Shown in pieces: positions 1 to 7,920 of a DNA stretch of 64,000 bases (position 1 is the stretch's first letter; every line of letters begins with the position of its first letter). Made by a program: the position numbers and the translations under genes. The DNA is from UBA4055 sp964648295 (GTDB lineage: Bacteria > UBA4055). The notes under the pieces were generated by a model. That model saw only the letters and a program-made list of their open reading frames with translations, was not told the DNA's origin and searched no databases. The DNA is taken from NCBI GenBank assembly GCA_964648295.1, contig CAZYNH010000008.1:1-64000 (forward strand). Direction: 5' to 3'.

Positions 1-341
1 CCCTGCTCGACGTAGAGGCGGCGCACCGTCGTGCCGTCCGGCCCGTTCTGCTTGACTGTGAATCTCATATTTCCTGTTAGAGTATCCGGTATTGTTCCCT
101 GAACAAAATATCTTGCCTGGAGGAACTCAAAATCATTAATCTTTTCCCTGTATTCCTGATAAACTGAGTTGTCTTCCAGATCGTAGGTTTCGCTGTCAAA
201 AGTCTCAGTGTTGGTCGTCGAGTCAGTGAACTGAACAGTGAACGGAACATTGACGGCAAAGTCATCCAAAACATCGCAACCGGTCATAAAAAGCAGGGCT
301 GAAACTGCCGACAGAAGAACTAATATTTTTACCATTTTCAT
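1..341 (-). CDS. Lipoprotein, 3' end cut by window edge
   Basis: An open frame runs from an ATG at 341 off the left edge of the window, about 113 codons without a stop. The start is supported by GGGAG 5 nt upstream. The N-terminus is a lipoprotein signal: a short basic start, a hydrophobic stretch LVLLSAVSALLF, and a lipobox ending MTGC, followed by acidic residues (DVLDD). The mature part is rich in Thr, Asp and Glu and shows no family that I recognise. It follows the barrel gene at 361-1248 on the same strand, 19 nt apart, so the two are probably one transcript. Function unknown; probably lipid-anchored in the cell envelope. Confidence 0.75.
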   Translation of the reverse strand, partial: MKMVKILVLLSAVSALLFMTGCDVLDDFAVNVPFTVQFTDSTTNTETFDSETYDLEDNSVYQEYREKINDFEFLQARYFVQGTIPDTLTGNMRFTVKQNGPDGTTVRRLYVEQ

Positions 342-360
342 TTTTTCTCCCTTATTTATT

Positions 361-1248
361 TTAAAATTCAAAACACATCCCCGTTGTTATTACTGACTGA
401 GAATTGTATGTATAATCGGCATTCAAAGCAAAAAAGCCAAATTTAAACGCCGCGCCGGCTGTAAATCCGAATCCGTTGTCACCCTCAATAGTTATACTGA
501 CATCCTTGGCCTCTCTCAATCCCGGGTCAGCGTTTTCAGGATCGCCGGTTATGCTGTAATTCGCCTTTACTTCTGTTTTCTGATATGATAAACCGCCGTA
601 CAAAGTACTTATACCGAAATTCTTACTCGCTATCAGGTTGAATGCCATGTTGTTAAAGTCGAGTCTGTCAGAAAATTTCATTTTACCAAATCCTGCCTGA
701 ACCGCGCCATTAAAAGGTAAATCTTCGAAGTATCTTGTCAACTCGTGCTTAACTGAAAAAGTATAAAAATAAAATTTTTCCTCACTTTCACCAATTTTCA
801 GGACAGGGATAAATTTTGCGGTCAGCTCGGTACCCTTCCAACCAAACATGATCTGAGGGAATCCTAAAGCCAGGTTATCAACATTAAAACCGCCGGGATA
901 AGAAATATACCCGTTCTCACCGTATACAAAACCGGGATCCCCGCCGTAAACCGTTGCAGTGGGAACTGATGAGTATCCTTCCGGCACAAAAGGATCGAAA
1001 ATTTTCTGATCATCCGGTACGAAAAGGTATACTCCTTTTAATGAGAACCCGTAAGAAAAATCATCTCCGACTTCAGCACTGTGATATGTTCCTGAATTCA
1101 ATGAGACTCCAAGTGATGTCACAAAAGGTTTCAGATAACCTTTGACATTCTCTTCAGAGACAAAAGAAAGAACATCCTCAACTCCTGCGCTTAAAGTTCG
1201 GAATGACAAAATCGCAAGGATCAGAAGAGCGGTAATCATTTTTTCCAT
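361..1248 (-). CDS. Outer-membrane beta-barrel protein (DUF6588-like)
   Basis: 295 residues with a signal peptide at about 1-21. The rest alternates hydrophobic and polar residues with many Gly and aromatic residues, and the chain ends in Phe (CFEF), as expected for a beta-barrel assembled by the Bam machinery. It resembles the DUF6588 family of uncharacterised barrel proteins; that assignment is from memory of the family's look and not certain. It is the first gene after a clear promoter at 1273-1301 and is followed 19 nt later by a lipoprotein gene, suggesting a barrel/lipoprotein pair. No substrate can be inferred. Confidence 0.7.
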   Translation of the reverse strand: MEKMITALLILAILSFRTLSAGVEDVLSFVSEENVKGYLKPFVTSLGVSLNSGTYHSAEVGDDFSYGFSLKGVYLFVPDDQKIFDPFVPEGYSSVPTATVYGGDPGFVYGENGYISYPGGFNVDNLALGFPQIMFGWKGTELTAKFIPVLKIGESEEKFYFYTFSVKHELTRYFEDLPFNGAVQAGFGKMKFSDRLDFNNMAFNLIASKNFGISTLYGGLSYQKTEVKANYSITGDPENADPGLREAKDVSITIEGDNGFGFTAGAAFKFGFFALNADYTYNSQSVITTGMCFEF

Positions 1249-1272
1249 AAACGGCCCCAGAATTTTTAAATG

Positions 1273-1301
1273 AATTTATTCAGAATTCAGGACAAAATCA
1301 A
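1273..1301 (-). promoter_or_regulatory. Promoter for the barrel/lipoprotein pair
   Basis: Minus strand TTGATT, 17 bp, TAAATT; the -10 box ends 24 nt before the ATG at 1248. Matches the 17-bp spacing seen at other promoters in the window. Confidence 0.55.
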
Positions 1302-1314
1302 GTATAATCCGAAT

Positions 1315-2433
1315 TTATTTTCTTATACTGAAAACATTATTCTGCTCCCTGACAACCATTTTACTCATTTCAAGCATGAACAGCCTGCTCATCAGTATGC
1401 CTGTATCTATGCCCAGCTGTTCTGAAATCTCGTCAATGCTTCTTGAATTTACCAGAAGCAGATTATAGATATTCTCCTCTGTTTCATCTGAAAATGTTAT
1501 CCGTTTTTCTTTAACGGCTCTTGCTTTGTCCGAAGTCATATTCCTGACCCTTTCAGGCATCTCGTCGGTTATATCCGATACCGACATAACAAGTTTTGCC
1601 TGGCCAGTCTTAATAAGATTGTTCCCGCCTTCATACTTTGTTCTGTATATCTCGTTAGGTATGGCAAAGACCTCTCTGCCCTGTTCTAAAGCGAAATTAG
1701 CCGTGATGAGAGATCCTGAATCTTTTTTTGCCTCTCCGACGACCACTCCGAGGCTGATCCCGCTTATCACGCGGTTCCTTGCGGGAAAAGTGTAGGTGGT
1801 CGGTTTAGTTCCGATCAGGAAAGGCGAGAATACCGCACCTCCCGATTCGATAATAGCCTTTCTCACGCTGCGGCTTTCGATATTGACCTCACAGTCTATC
1901 CCCGATCCCAGAACCGCCACCGTCCTCTTTCCCGCGTCCAGCGCGCCCCTGTGCGCGACCGAGTCCGCCCCCATTGCCAGCCCGCTGACAATAACATATC
2001 CGGCTTCGGCGAGCTCCCTTGAAAGCCTTCCGATAGCATATGCGCCGGAAGTACTTACGGCTCTTGAGCCGACTAAGGCTACGGATATGTCGTCCTTTTC
2101 AGAAAGCGTGCCTTCGTAGAAAAGGTACAGGGGCGGATCGTAGATATTTTTGAGGTTGGAAGGATAATTTTCCTCAAAGACAGTTATCAGGCCGTAATCC
2201 TGATACTCGTTTAGCTTTTCAAGCTGATCAATATAGTCGCGGTCGCTGAAAGCTGTTTCTTTCAGGCTTTTTACCGCAGCTTCAGATAAACCCAGAACCT
2301 TAAGCTCGTCTTCAGCGGCATCTTTACATTTTTCAGCCGTTCCGTACTCAGAAAGCAGTTTATAAACTGATGCAGAATTCAGAAATTTGACTGATTCGAG
2401 TCTCAGGATCTCTTTAAAAATATCGTTCGACAC
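1315..2433 (-). CDS. dprA: DNA-processing protein DprA/Smf
   Basis: 372 residues. DprA loads RecA onto incoming single-stranded DNA during natural transformation. The Rossmann-like core is obvious: GSRAVSTSGAYAIGRLSREL near residue 120, then SGLAMGADSVAHRGAL, the GSGID loop, FPARNRVISG and the SLITANFALEQGREVFAIPN block, all standard for the family. The N-terminal part is a SAM-like helical region and the last 70 residues fit the winged-helix domain. Length is normal. It lies upstream of nothing competence-related here; dprA is commonly conserved in non-competent bacteria as well. Confidence 0.95.
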   Translation of the reverse strand: MSNDIFKEILRLESVKFLNSASVYKLLSEYGTAEKCKDAAEDELKVLGLSEAAVKSLKETAFSDRDYIDQLEKLNEYQDYGLITVFEENYPSNLKNIYDPPLYLFYEGTLSEKDDISVALVGSRAVSTSGAYAIGRLSRELAEAGYVIVSGLAMGADSVAHRGALDAGKRTVAVLGSGIDCEVNIESRSVRKAIIESGGAVFSPFLIGTKPTTYTFPARNRVISGISLGVVVGEAKKDSGSLITANFALEQGREVFAIPNEIYRTKYEGGNNLIKTGQAKLVMSVSDITDEMPERVRNMTSDKARAVKEKRITFSDETEENIYNLLLVNSRSIDEISEQLGIDTGILMSRLFMLEMSKMVVREQNNVFSIRK

Positions 2434-2512
2434 TTCCCCTCCTGTATTTTCAGGTAAAATAAAAAAAGAGGCGTGTCAAATGATGACCCTGCAAAAAATA
2501 TTTTCATTATTT

Positions 2513-3499
2513 TTACTTTTCCCAGACCTGCGCCGGATTGTCGATGCTTTTTATTTTTTCAGCTATAAGCAGTTTGAGTTCCTCAAGACCTTCTTTTGTG
2601 AAAGAGGATATTTTATGATCGAAAAATTTACCCTTGTAGTTCTTTTCAAGAAGATCGGTTTTTGAAAGCACGATAAGAAAAGGTTTCTCTTTCATCAGTT
2701 CGCTGTAGGAGAAAAGTTCGTTTTTAAGAATATTGAAATCTTTTTTATAATCTTCTGAGTCAGCCGTAATAAGATATACCAGAACTTTTGTCCTCTCGAT
2801 GTGCTTCAAGAATCTGAGACCCAGCCCCTTGCCTTCGCTCGCGCCTTTAATAAGGCCCGGAATATCTGCCATCACAAAGCTTTTATAGTTCCCGTATTTT
2901 ACTATTCCGAGATTGGGGAACAGCGTTGTAAAAGGATAATCGGCTATCTTCGGCCTTGCGTTCGACATTACTGAGAGAAGTGTTGATTTGCCTGCGTTAG
3001 GGAAGCCCACCAGGCCAACATCGGCCAGAATTTTCAATTCCAGTACCAGATCTCTTTCTTCTCCTTTTATTCCGGGTTGAGCGTATCTGGGGGCCTGTCT
3101 TGTGGCTGTCTTAAAGCGGGCATTGCCCCATCCGCCTTTCCCGCCTTCAAGGAAAAGATATTCCTTTTTGTCTTCGGAAATATCTAAGTATGTCTCGCCT
3201 GTTGCGCTGTTGGATATAACCGTACCCAGCGGGACTTTGATCACCACATTCTTTCCGCCCTTTCCGCTCATGTCGTTCAGCCCGCCGTCGTGTCCGTTCT
3301 CCGCAAAAAATCTTCTGTTAAGCGTAAAGTCGAGCAGGGTATTAATGTTGCTGTCGCCGATAAAGATAATATCTCCGCCTTTTCCTCCGTCTCCGCCGTT
3401 CGGAGTTCCTTTCGGTATAAATTTCTCGCGCCTGAAAGCTACTTTTCCCTTTCCCCCGTCACCGGAGCGGACAGTGATATTTACATAATCTACGAACAT
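2513..3499 (-). CDS. obg: GTPase Obg/CgtA
   Basis: Ribosome-associated GTPase acting in 50S maturation and stringent control. The glycine-rich N-terminal Obg fold (FVDYVNITVRSGDGG, many GGKGG runs) is followed by a G domain with G1 GFPNAGKST, G3 DIPGLI and G4 SKTD. There is no C-terminal OCT extension, so this is the short form (328 residues). I place the start at ATG 3499. A longer frame beginning with TTG at 3523 is unlikely because the -10 box of a good promoter (3523-3551) overlaps that TTG, so the transcript would begin downstream of it. Confidence 0.95.
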   Translation of the reverse strand: MFVDYVNITVRSGDGGKGKVAFRREKFIPKGTPNGGDGGKGGDIIFIGDSNINTLLDFTLNRRFFAENGHDGGLNDMSGKGGKNVVIKVPLGTVISNSATGETYLDISEDKKEYLFLEGGKGGWGNARFKTATRQAPRYAQPGIKGEERDLVLELKILADVGLVGFPNAGKSTLLSVMSNARPKIADYPFTTLFPNLGIVKYGNYKSFVMADIPGLIKGASEGKGLGLRFLKHIERTKVLVYLITADSEDYKKDFNILKNELFSYSELMKEKPFLIVLSKTDLLEKNYKGKFFDHKISSFTKEGLEELKLLIAEKIKSIDNPAQVWEK

Positions 3500-3522
3500 T
3501 GCCTGACCCGAATTTTTCTGCA

Positions 3523-3551
3523 AATATATGATTTCAGAGCCTTAAATGCAA
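3523..3551 (-). promoter_or_regulatory. Promoter for obg
   Basis: Minus strand TTGCAT, 17 bp, TATATT. The expected transcription start near 3516 leaves a leader of under 20 nt before ATG 3499 and rules out the upstream TTG. Confidence 0.65.
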
Positions 3552-3582
3552 AACAAATAAGCAAAACTTTTGAAATTATTAC

Positions 3583-3611
3583 TTGAATTGTAACAATATT
3601 TAGCTTAAATT
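3583..3611 (+). promoter_or_regulatory. Promoter for the tRNA-Pro pair
   Basis: TTGAAT, 17 bp, TAAATT; the -10 box ends 15 nt before the first tRNA base. It lies back to back with the obg promoter. Confidence 0.6.
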
Positions 3612-3626
3612 ACATTCCGTTTTATT

Positions 3627-3701
3627 CGGGGTGTAGCGCAGTCCGGTTAGCGCGTTACGTTCGGGACGTAAAAGTCGGAAGTTCGAATCTTCTCACCCCG
3701 A
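3627..3701 (+). tRNA. tRNA-Pro (anticodon CGG)
   Basis: Full cloverleaf: acceptor CGGGGTG pairs with CACCCCG, D stem GCGC/GCGC, anticodon stem TTACG/CGTAA with loop TTCGGGA (anticodon CGG at 3662-3664, reads CCG), T arm GGAAG TTCGAAT CTTCT, discriminator A. The 3' CCA is not encoded (the following bases are CAT), so it must be added by nucleotidyltransferase. Confidence 0.95.
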
Positions 3702-3741
3702 CATGAAACATTTGAAATACCCGTTTCAAAAAAATTCCGTT

Positions 3742-3816
3742 CGGGATGTAGCGCAGCCCGGTTAGCGTGTTTGTCTGGGGGGCAAAAGGTCGCGAGTTCG
3801 AATCTCGCCATCCCGA
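3742..3816 (+). tRNA. tRNA-Pro (anticodon GGG)
   Basis: Cloverleaf with acceptor CGGGATG/CATCCCG, D stem GCGC/GCGT, anticodon stem TTTGT/GCAAA with loop CTGGGGG (anticodon GGG at 3777-3779, reads CCC and CCU), T arm GCGAG TTCGAAT CTCGC, discriminator A. CCA is not encoded. It lies 40 nt after the CGG isoacceptor and presumably shares its transcript. Confidence 0.95.
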
Positions 3817-3845
3817 CTCGGATCTTATTAAATCAGGAGTCAAAA

Positions 3846-4196
3846 ATGAAAAAGAAAATATCGTACGCTGTGTTAACAGCGCTGTTTTTGGTTTTTGCAT
3901 CATGCGCATCATCTAAAAAAGCACTTCCTGAATGTGATGAATTGTCCACTAGAACTTTAATAGCCACTGTCATTGCTCAGAAAAATGTGCTGATAGGCGA
4001 ATACAAGGAAGGCTCGAGAGAGGTCAGCGGAGAACTGACGGAAAAAATTATCACATGGGAGGGTTTCAAGCTTCTTCTCAGATCCGAAGACGGCATGATG
4101 TACGAATATCTTTCACATGAGCTTTTTTTTGAGGGCGACAGAGTTCTTATGAAGGTTCAGAACGGTAAAGTATTATCTGTCAAGTTCTCGCCGTAA
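3846..4196 (+). CDS. Small lipoprotein of unknown function
   Basis: 116 residues beginning at ATG 3846, with AGGAG 6 nt upstream; a longer frame starting inside the tRNA is spurious. The N-terminus MKKKISYAVLTALFLVFASC is a lipoprotein signal with the lipobox Cys at residue 20. The mature domain (about 95 residues) ends in beta-type strands (GDRVLMKVQNGKVLSVKFSP) and I do not recognise a family. It is probably cotranscribed behind the tRNAs. Its last 40 nt overlap the 3' end of rimO on the opposite strand. Confidence 0.75.
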   Translation: MKKKISYAVLTALFLVFASCASSKKALPECDELSTRTLIATVIAQKNVLIGEYKEGSREVSGELTEKIITWEGFKLLLRSEDGMMYEYLSHELFFEGDRVLMKVQNGKVLSVKFSP

Positions 4197-5461
4197 AGAT
4201 CGTATTCGGTAGCGCCGGTTATCTTAATATTGTAAAATTCACCGATTTTCAGCTTTTCTTTTACAAGCACCTCGTTATCAACATCAGGCGCATCCCTGAA
4301 TGTCCTGCCGACCGAATATTCACCGTCGTAACTGTCTATAAGGACTTTTTCCGTTCTTCCTGTCAGCTTCATATTTTTATTGTACGATATATTTCTTTGA
4401 ATTTCGATTATCTCTGACGCTCTTTTAACGGCTGTCCCGTTCCCTACTCTGCCTTCCATGCTGTATGCGGGAGTTCCTTCTTCCCTCGAGTAAGGAAAAA
4501 CACCCAGCCTGTCAAATTCAAGCTTTTCAATATTCTTCTTCATAGAATTGAATATCTTTCTTGTTTCACCTGGAAAACCTGCAATTATTGATGTCCTTAT
4601 GGCAATACCAGGTATTATTTCCCTCATCTGCCCTATTTTGGAGGATATCTTTTCTGTACTGTCCCCTCTTTTCATGAGTTTTAATATCTCTGTTTCTGTA
4701 TGCTGTACGGGAAAATCTATGTAGTTGCAGATATTGTCATGAGAAGCCACCGTCTCAATAAAATCACGGGTCACGACAGGCGGGTGTGTGTATAACAGCC
4801 TTATCCAGATGTTTTTCCCGCACAATGAGGACAGATTTCCGAGAAGACCGTTAATTCCGCCCTTTATGCCGATATCCTTCCCGTATGACGATATCTCCTG
4901 CCCTACCAGGATTATTTCTCTGACTTTACCGCCCGACAGAATGTATTCCGCCTCTTCCAGCACCGAACCCGGTTCTCTGGAAATATATTTTCCTCTTATT
5001 CCCGGTATAGCGCAGTAAGAGCATTTATGGTCACAGCCGTCGGATATCTTAATGTAAGCCACATGTTCCATTTCCAGAGCTACCCGTGAACAGTATCTGT
5101 TGGGACGTTCCGGTGCCTCAGCCCCAAGAGAGTCGGTTATTCCCTTTATATCTCCAAGCCTGAAAAAACCGTCAGCTTCAGGAAATTCCTTTACCAGCTC
5201 ATTGTAATAGCGCTGTATAAGGCATCCTGTTATGAAAACTTTTCTGAACCTGCCGTTCTTTTTGTCTTCGAAGGCCTGAAGTACGGATTCGACAGACTGT
5301 TTTTTGGCGTCCCCGATGAAACCGCAGGTATTTATTATTACTGCCTCGCCGTTAGTAAATTCCGGTGATATTTCGTACTTGCCCGACAAAGCGCCGGCAA
5401 TAACCTCGCTGTCGACAAGATTTTTGTCGCAGCCGAGAGTAATTATTTTAATCCGTTTCAT
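4157..5461 (-). CDS. rimO: Ribosomal protein uS12 methylthiotransferase RimO
   Basis: 434 residues. RimO uses two [4Fe-4S] clusters and SAM to add a methylthio group to an Asp of ribosomal protein S12. The UPF0004 domain carries the first-cluster cysteines (TLGCDKN, NTCGFIGDAKK, TGCLIQRY); the radical SAM motif is GCDHKCSYCAIP (CX3CX2C) near residue 142; the C-terminal 65 residues form a TRAM domain. The start signature (ITLGCDKNLVDSE) fits RimO better than MiaB. The ATG directly abuts the stop of the upstream decarboxylase gene, so translation is probably coupled. Confidence 0.93.
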   Translation of the reverse strand: MKRIKIITLGCDKNLVDSEVIAGALSGKYEISPEFTNGEAVIINTCGFIGDAKKQSVESVLQAFEDKKNGRFRKVFITGCLIQRYYNELVKEFPEADGFFRLGDIKGITDSLGAEAPERPNRYCSRVALEMEHVAYIKISDGCDHKCSYCAIPGIRGKYISREPGSVLEEAEYILSGGKVREIILVGQEISSYGKDIGIKGGINGLLGNLSSLCGKNIWIRLLYTHPPVVTRDFIETVASHDNICNYIDFPVQHTETEILKLMKRGDSTEKISSKIGQMREIIPGIAIRTSIIAGFPGETRKIFNSMKKNIEKLEFDRLGVFPYSREEGTPAYSMEGRVGNGTAVKRASEIIEIQRNISYNKNMKLTGRTEKVLIDSYDGEYSVGRTFRDAPDVDNEVLVKEKLKIGEFYNIKITGATEYDLYGENLTDNTLPF

Positions 5462-6619
5462 TTATTTGACATAATATGTTTTAAGCGGCGGGAATCCGTT
5501 GAACTCGATAGCGCTGTAACTTGAGGTATAAGCTCCTGTTGTCAGCCAGTAGAGCCTGTCGCCTATGGCAAGATTGAGCGGAAATTTATAGGTTGTGTTC
5601 TCATACATAATATCCTGGCTGTCACATGTCGGCCCCGCCAGAATGACTTCCTCGGTCTCCCCTTTCTTTTCGCAGTAAACAGGGTATTTTATCGACTCGT
5701 CAAGTGTTTCGATCAGGCCGCTGAACTTGCCCACATCGGTATAGACCCATCTCACAAGCGCGGTCCTGGCTTTTCTTGAGATCAGTACCACCTCGCTTAC
5801 CAGAACACCGGCCTCGCCCACCATCGATCTTCCCGGCTCGAGAATGATCTCGGGAAGCTTACCAGAGAAGTCTTCTTTGAGATATCTTGTTATCTCGCGG
5901 GCATAAATGTCTATCGTATTAGTCTTTGATCTGTAATTGGCGGGGAATCCTCCGCCCATATTGATCATTTTAAGCTCGATGCCCTCATGTTCGCTCAGCC
6001 AGTCGAATATGTACTTAACTTTTGATATAGCGGAGTCCCAGGCTCCGATATCATGCTGCTGGGAGCCGACATGGAAAGATATCCCGTAGGGCTCCAGTCC
6101 GAGGCGCGAAGCAAGAATGACAAGGTCTATTATCATGTCCGGATGGCAGCCGAACTTCCTGCTGAGAGGCCAGTCGGCGGTTTCGGAGCTTTCGGTAAGT
6201 ATCCTGAAAAATACTTTTGATTTTGGCGCTACCACCGCAATGTTCCTAAGATCGCTCTCACTGTCGGTAGCGAACATCCTTATACCTTTACTGTAGGCGT
6301 ATTTTACATGATCCGCCTTTTTTATCGTATTTCCGTAGCTTATTCTTTCAGGTTCAACGTCAAGCGCAAGAACTTTGTCAAGTTCATAGATAGATGCCAC
6401 ATCGAAGCAGGAACCCAGGTCCCTCAGCAGTTCGATAACTTCGTTACCGGGATTTGCTTTGACTGCATAATACTGCTTTGCGTACGGAAAAAGTTTCTGA
6501 AGCTGGGCATATTTCTTTTTTATTTTTTCAAGCTCTACAACGAGGAACGGTGTCTCGTGCTTATCGGCAAAGCTTTTGATCTTATTCCATTCTTTCTGAG
6601 TCATATAATCGAAAAGCAT
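5462..6619 (-). CDS. Type III PLP-dependent (ornithine/diamino acid) decarboxylase
   Basis: 385 residues from ATG 6619. Alanine-racemase-fold decarboxylase: PLP lysine in YAVKANPG (Lys54), HVGSQQ, the glycine loop NMGGGFPANY, EPGRSMVGEAG, and the partner-subunit motif GPTCDSQDIMYE with the catalytic Cys. These fit the ornithine decarboxylase branch, so it probably makes putrescine, but lysine/ornithine dual activity cannot be excluded. The start is chosen for the strong AGGAGG site 6 nt upstream. A longer frame from GTG 6670 begins inside the -35 box of the promoter and is rejected. rimO follows without a gap. Confidence 0.88.
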   Translation of the reverse strand: MLFDYMTQKEWNKIKSFADKHETPFLVVELEKIKKKYAQLQKLFPYAKQYYAVKANPGNEVIELLRDLGSCFDVASIYELDKVLALDVEPERISYGNTIKKADHVKYAYSKGIRMFATDSESDLRNIAVVAPKSKVFFRILTESSETADWPLSRKFGCHPDMIIDLVILASRLGLEPYGISFHVGSQQHDIGAWDSAISKVKYIFDWLSEHEGIELKMINMGGGFPANYRSKTNTIDIYAREITRYLKEDFSGKLPEIILEPGRSMVGEAGVLVSEVVLISRKARTALVRWVYTDVGKFSGLIETLDESIKYPVYCEKKGETEEVILAGPTCDSQDIMYENTTYKFPLNLAIGDRLYWLTTGAYTSSYSAIEFNGFPPLKTYYVK

Positions 6620-6643
6620 CGGCTCCTCCTTGTTTTTTGCGGA

Positions 6644-6672
6644 ATAATAATGTTTATTTAAGTTTATCACAA
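6644..6672 (-). promoter_or_regulatory. Promoter for the decarboxylase-rimO pair
   Basis: Minus strand TTGTGA, 17 bp, TATTAT, ending 24 nt before ATG 6619. It overlaps the alternative GTG start and so helps decide the start codon. Confidence 0.6.
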
Positions 6673-6761
6673 TACTTTTTTCGACTTTTTTATATCAGAT
6701 CCCGATAAATATCCTTATATTCGGTTCTGTTCTGCTTAATTGCTGAACAGGGAGGTATTTT

Positions 6762-7430
6762 TTGACAGTTAAATTAAATATAGATCCGGCCTTTTATGAC
6801 GCTTTCATTTTCGATATGGACGGTCTGCTTATTGACACTGAAAGGATATGCTGGGAGTGTTTCATTGAGGCATGCGGCAAATATGGCTACAATCCTGAAT
6901 TCGGGATATATAAAAATTGTATAGGAAGAAAAGTCGAAGAAGGTGACTTGATACTGGAAGAAGGATTCAGGGATATGATCCCTTACGGCTCGGTAAAGTC
7001 CGAATGGAACATGTTATACAGGAACAGAGTCGAGAACGGATACATACCGCTGAAGCCGGGAGTAAAAGAATTTCTTGAGATATTGTCAGGACACAGCAAA
7101 AAGATCTCCGTAGCGACATCAACAGTATATGAGCTTGCACGGAAAAAACTCGAAAAGACCGGAATATCTGTATATTTCGATTATGTGGTCTCCGGTGACA
7201 TGGTAAAAAATTCAAAACCGGACCCCGAAATATATCTGAAGGCTGCAGAAATGCTCAGGACGGAACCGGGAAGATGCATTGCTTTTGAAGATTCTGACAA
7301 CGGAGTTAGATCGGCCTTTTCCGCCGGGATCAATGTGGTTCAGGTCATAGATCTGCTGGAACCTTCACCCGAAATTGTAAAATTCGGGCATGTTATAGTA
7401 GGTTCCTTCAATGAAATAGGCATAAAATAA
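6762..7430 (+). CDS. HAD-superfamily phosphatase (beta-phosphoglucomutase-like)
   Basis: 222 residues. Haloacid dehalogenase fold with a subclass I helical cap: motif I FDMDGLLIDTE (nucleophile Asp and the acid/base Asp two residues on), motif II VATST, motif III KNSKPDPEIY, motif IV AFEDSDNGVRSA. Such proteins are sugar phosphatases or phosphomutases; the substrate is not predictable from sequence. Translation begins at TTG 6762, with GGAGG 6 nt upstream; no ATG or GTG lies between this site and the conserved FDMDG motif except within it. A strong terminator follows immediately. Confidence 0.88.
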   Translation: MTVKLNIDPAFYDAFIFDMDGLLIDTERICWECFIEACGKYGYNPEFGIYKNCIGRKVEEGDLILEEGFRDMIPYGSVKSEWNMLYRNRVENGYIPLKPGVKEFLEILSGHSKKISVATSTVYELARKKLEKTGISVYFDYVVSGDMVKNSKPDPEIYLKAAEMLRTEPGRCIAFEDSDNGVRSAFSAGINVVQVIDLLEPSPEIVKFGHVIVGSFNEIGIK

Positions 7431-7456
7431 AAAAAGGCGGAAACCGCCTTTTTTTT
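7431..7456. terminator. Bidirectional terminator between HAD gene and COX24-like gene
   Basis: AAAAAGGCGG AAA CCGCCTTTTT with A-run and T-run on either side, so it can end transcripts from both strands. It touches the stop codon of the minus-strand small gene. Confidence 0.8.
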
Positions 7457-7544
7457 ATTTCTTTTTATGCCTGTTCCTTCTCAGTCTTTTTTTTCTTTTG
7501 TGAGTGTTGATCTTGTGCTTTTTTCTTTTTTTACCGCTTGGCAT
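7455..7544 (-). CDS. AURKAIP1/COX24-domain small ribosomal protein (bS22/mS38-like)
   Basis: A 29-residue, very basic protein beginning MPSGKKRKKHKINTHKRKKR; more than half of the residues are Lys or Arg. The MPSGKKR..KI.THKRKKRLR..RHKKK pattern is that of the bacterial proteins annotated with the AURKAIP1/COX24 domain, which are relatives of mitochondrial mS38 and mycobacterial bS22 at the decoding end of the small ribosomal subunit (established for those homologues; inferred here). AAAGGAGG lies 5 nt upstream of the ATG, a near-perfect ribosome binding site, and a terminator follows the stop. It sits 17 nt downstream of the HU gene and probably shares its mRNA. Too short for routine ORF calling. 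Confidence 0.85.
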   Translation of the reverse strand: MPSGKKRKKHKINTHKRKKRLRRNRHKKK

Positions 7545-7561
7545 TATTGCCTCCTTTGAAT

Positions 7562-7876
7562 TTACTTTTTATTCTTATTTACTTTGTCTTTAAGGCTTTT
7601 TACCGCTTTGAACACCGGAACTTTTTTTTCCGGGATCTCAAGTCTTTCCCTTCCCTTTGGTTTATAGGCTATTCTGGCCGCTCTTTCCGCTACCTTGAAT
7701 GTACCGAAACCTCTCAATTCGATCACAAAATCGTTCTTAAGGCTGTCTTTTATAACCTCGATCATATTGTTTATCACGCTGCCTGTTTCTTTGTACGAAA
7801 GGCCTGTGATCTCGTGTACCTTTTTTATGATCTCGAACTTCGTCAGCTTTTTTGAATCCTTTCTTGGTTTTTCCAC
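7562..7876 (-). CDS. HU/IHF-family DNA-bending protein
   Basis: 104 residues. Nucleoid protein that dimerises and bends DNA with two beta arms. The HU signature is present (ELRGFGTFKVAERAARIAYKP.GRERLEIPEKKVPVFKA), with the arm-tip Pro retained as KPKGRE. Residues 1-10 are a basic extension and the C-terminus is Lys-rich. Initiation is at GTG 7876 behind AAGGAG. HU and IHF subunits cannot be told apart here. A promoter lies inside the end of the upstream transglycosylase gene, so HU can be expressed independently together with the COX24-like gene. Confidence 0.93.
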   Translation of the reverse strand: MEKPRKDSKKLTKFEIIKKVHEITGLSYKETGSVINNMIEVIKDSLKNDFVIELRGFGTFKVAERAARIAYKPKGRERLEIPEKKVPVFKAVKSLKDKVNKNKK

Positions 7877-7891
7877 TCTTTTCTCCTTTAA

Positions 7892-7920
7892 AATTTATAT
7901 TTGTTACAGATATATCACAA
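7892..7920 (-). promoter_or_regulatory. Internal promoter for HU
   Basis: Minus strand TTGTGA, 17 bp, TAAATT, overlapping the last codons of the upstream gene; the HU start follows 15 nt after the -10 box. Confidence 0.55.

Noticed and set aside
3655..3912. Minus-strand ORF across the tRNA-Pro genes containing SGWRDSNSRPF
   Set aside because: This is the familiar false protein read from the antisense strand of tRNA genes; the cloverleafs explain the sequence.
6620..6670. Longer N-terminus of the PLP decarboxylase from GTG 6670
   Set aside because: The extension overlaps a good promoter, while AGGAGG precedes ATG 6619.
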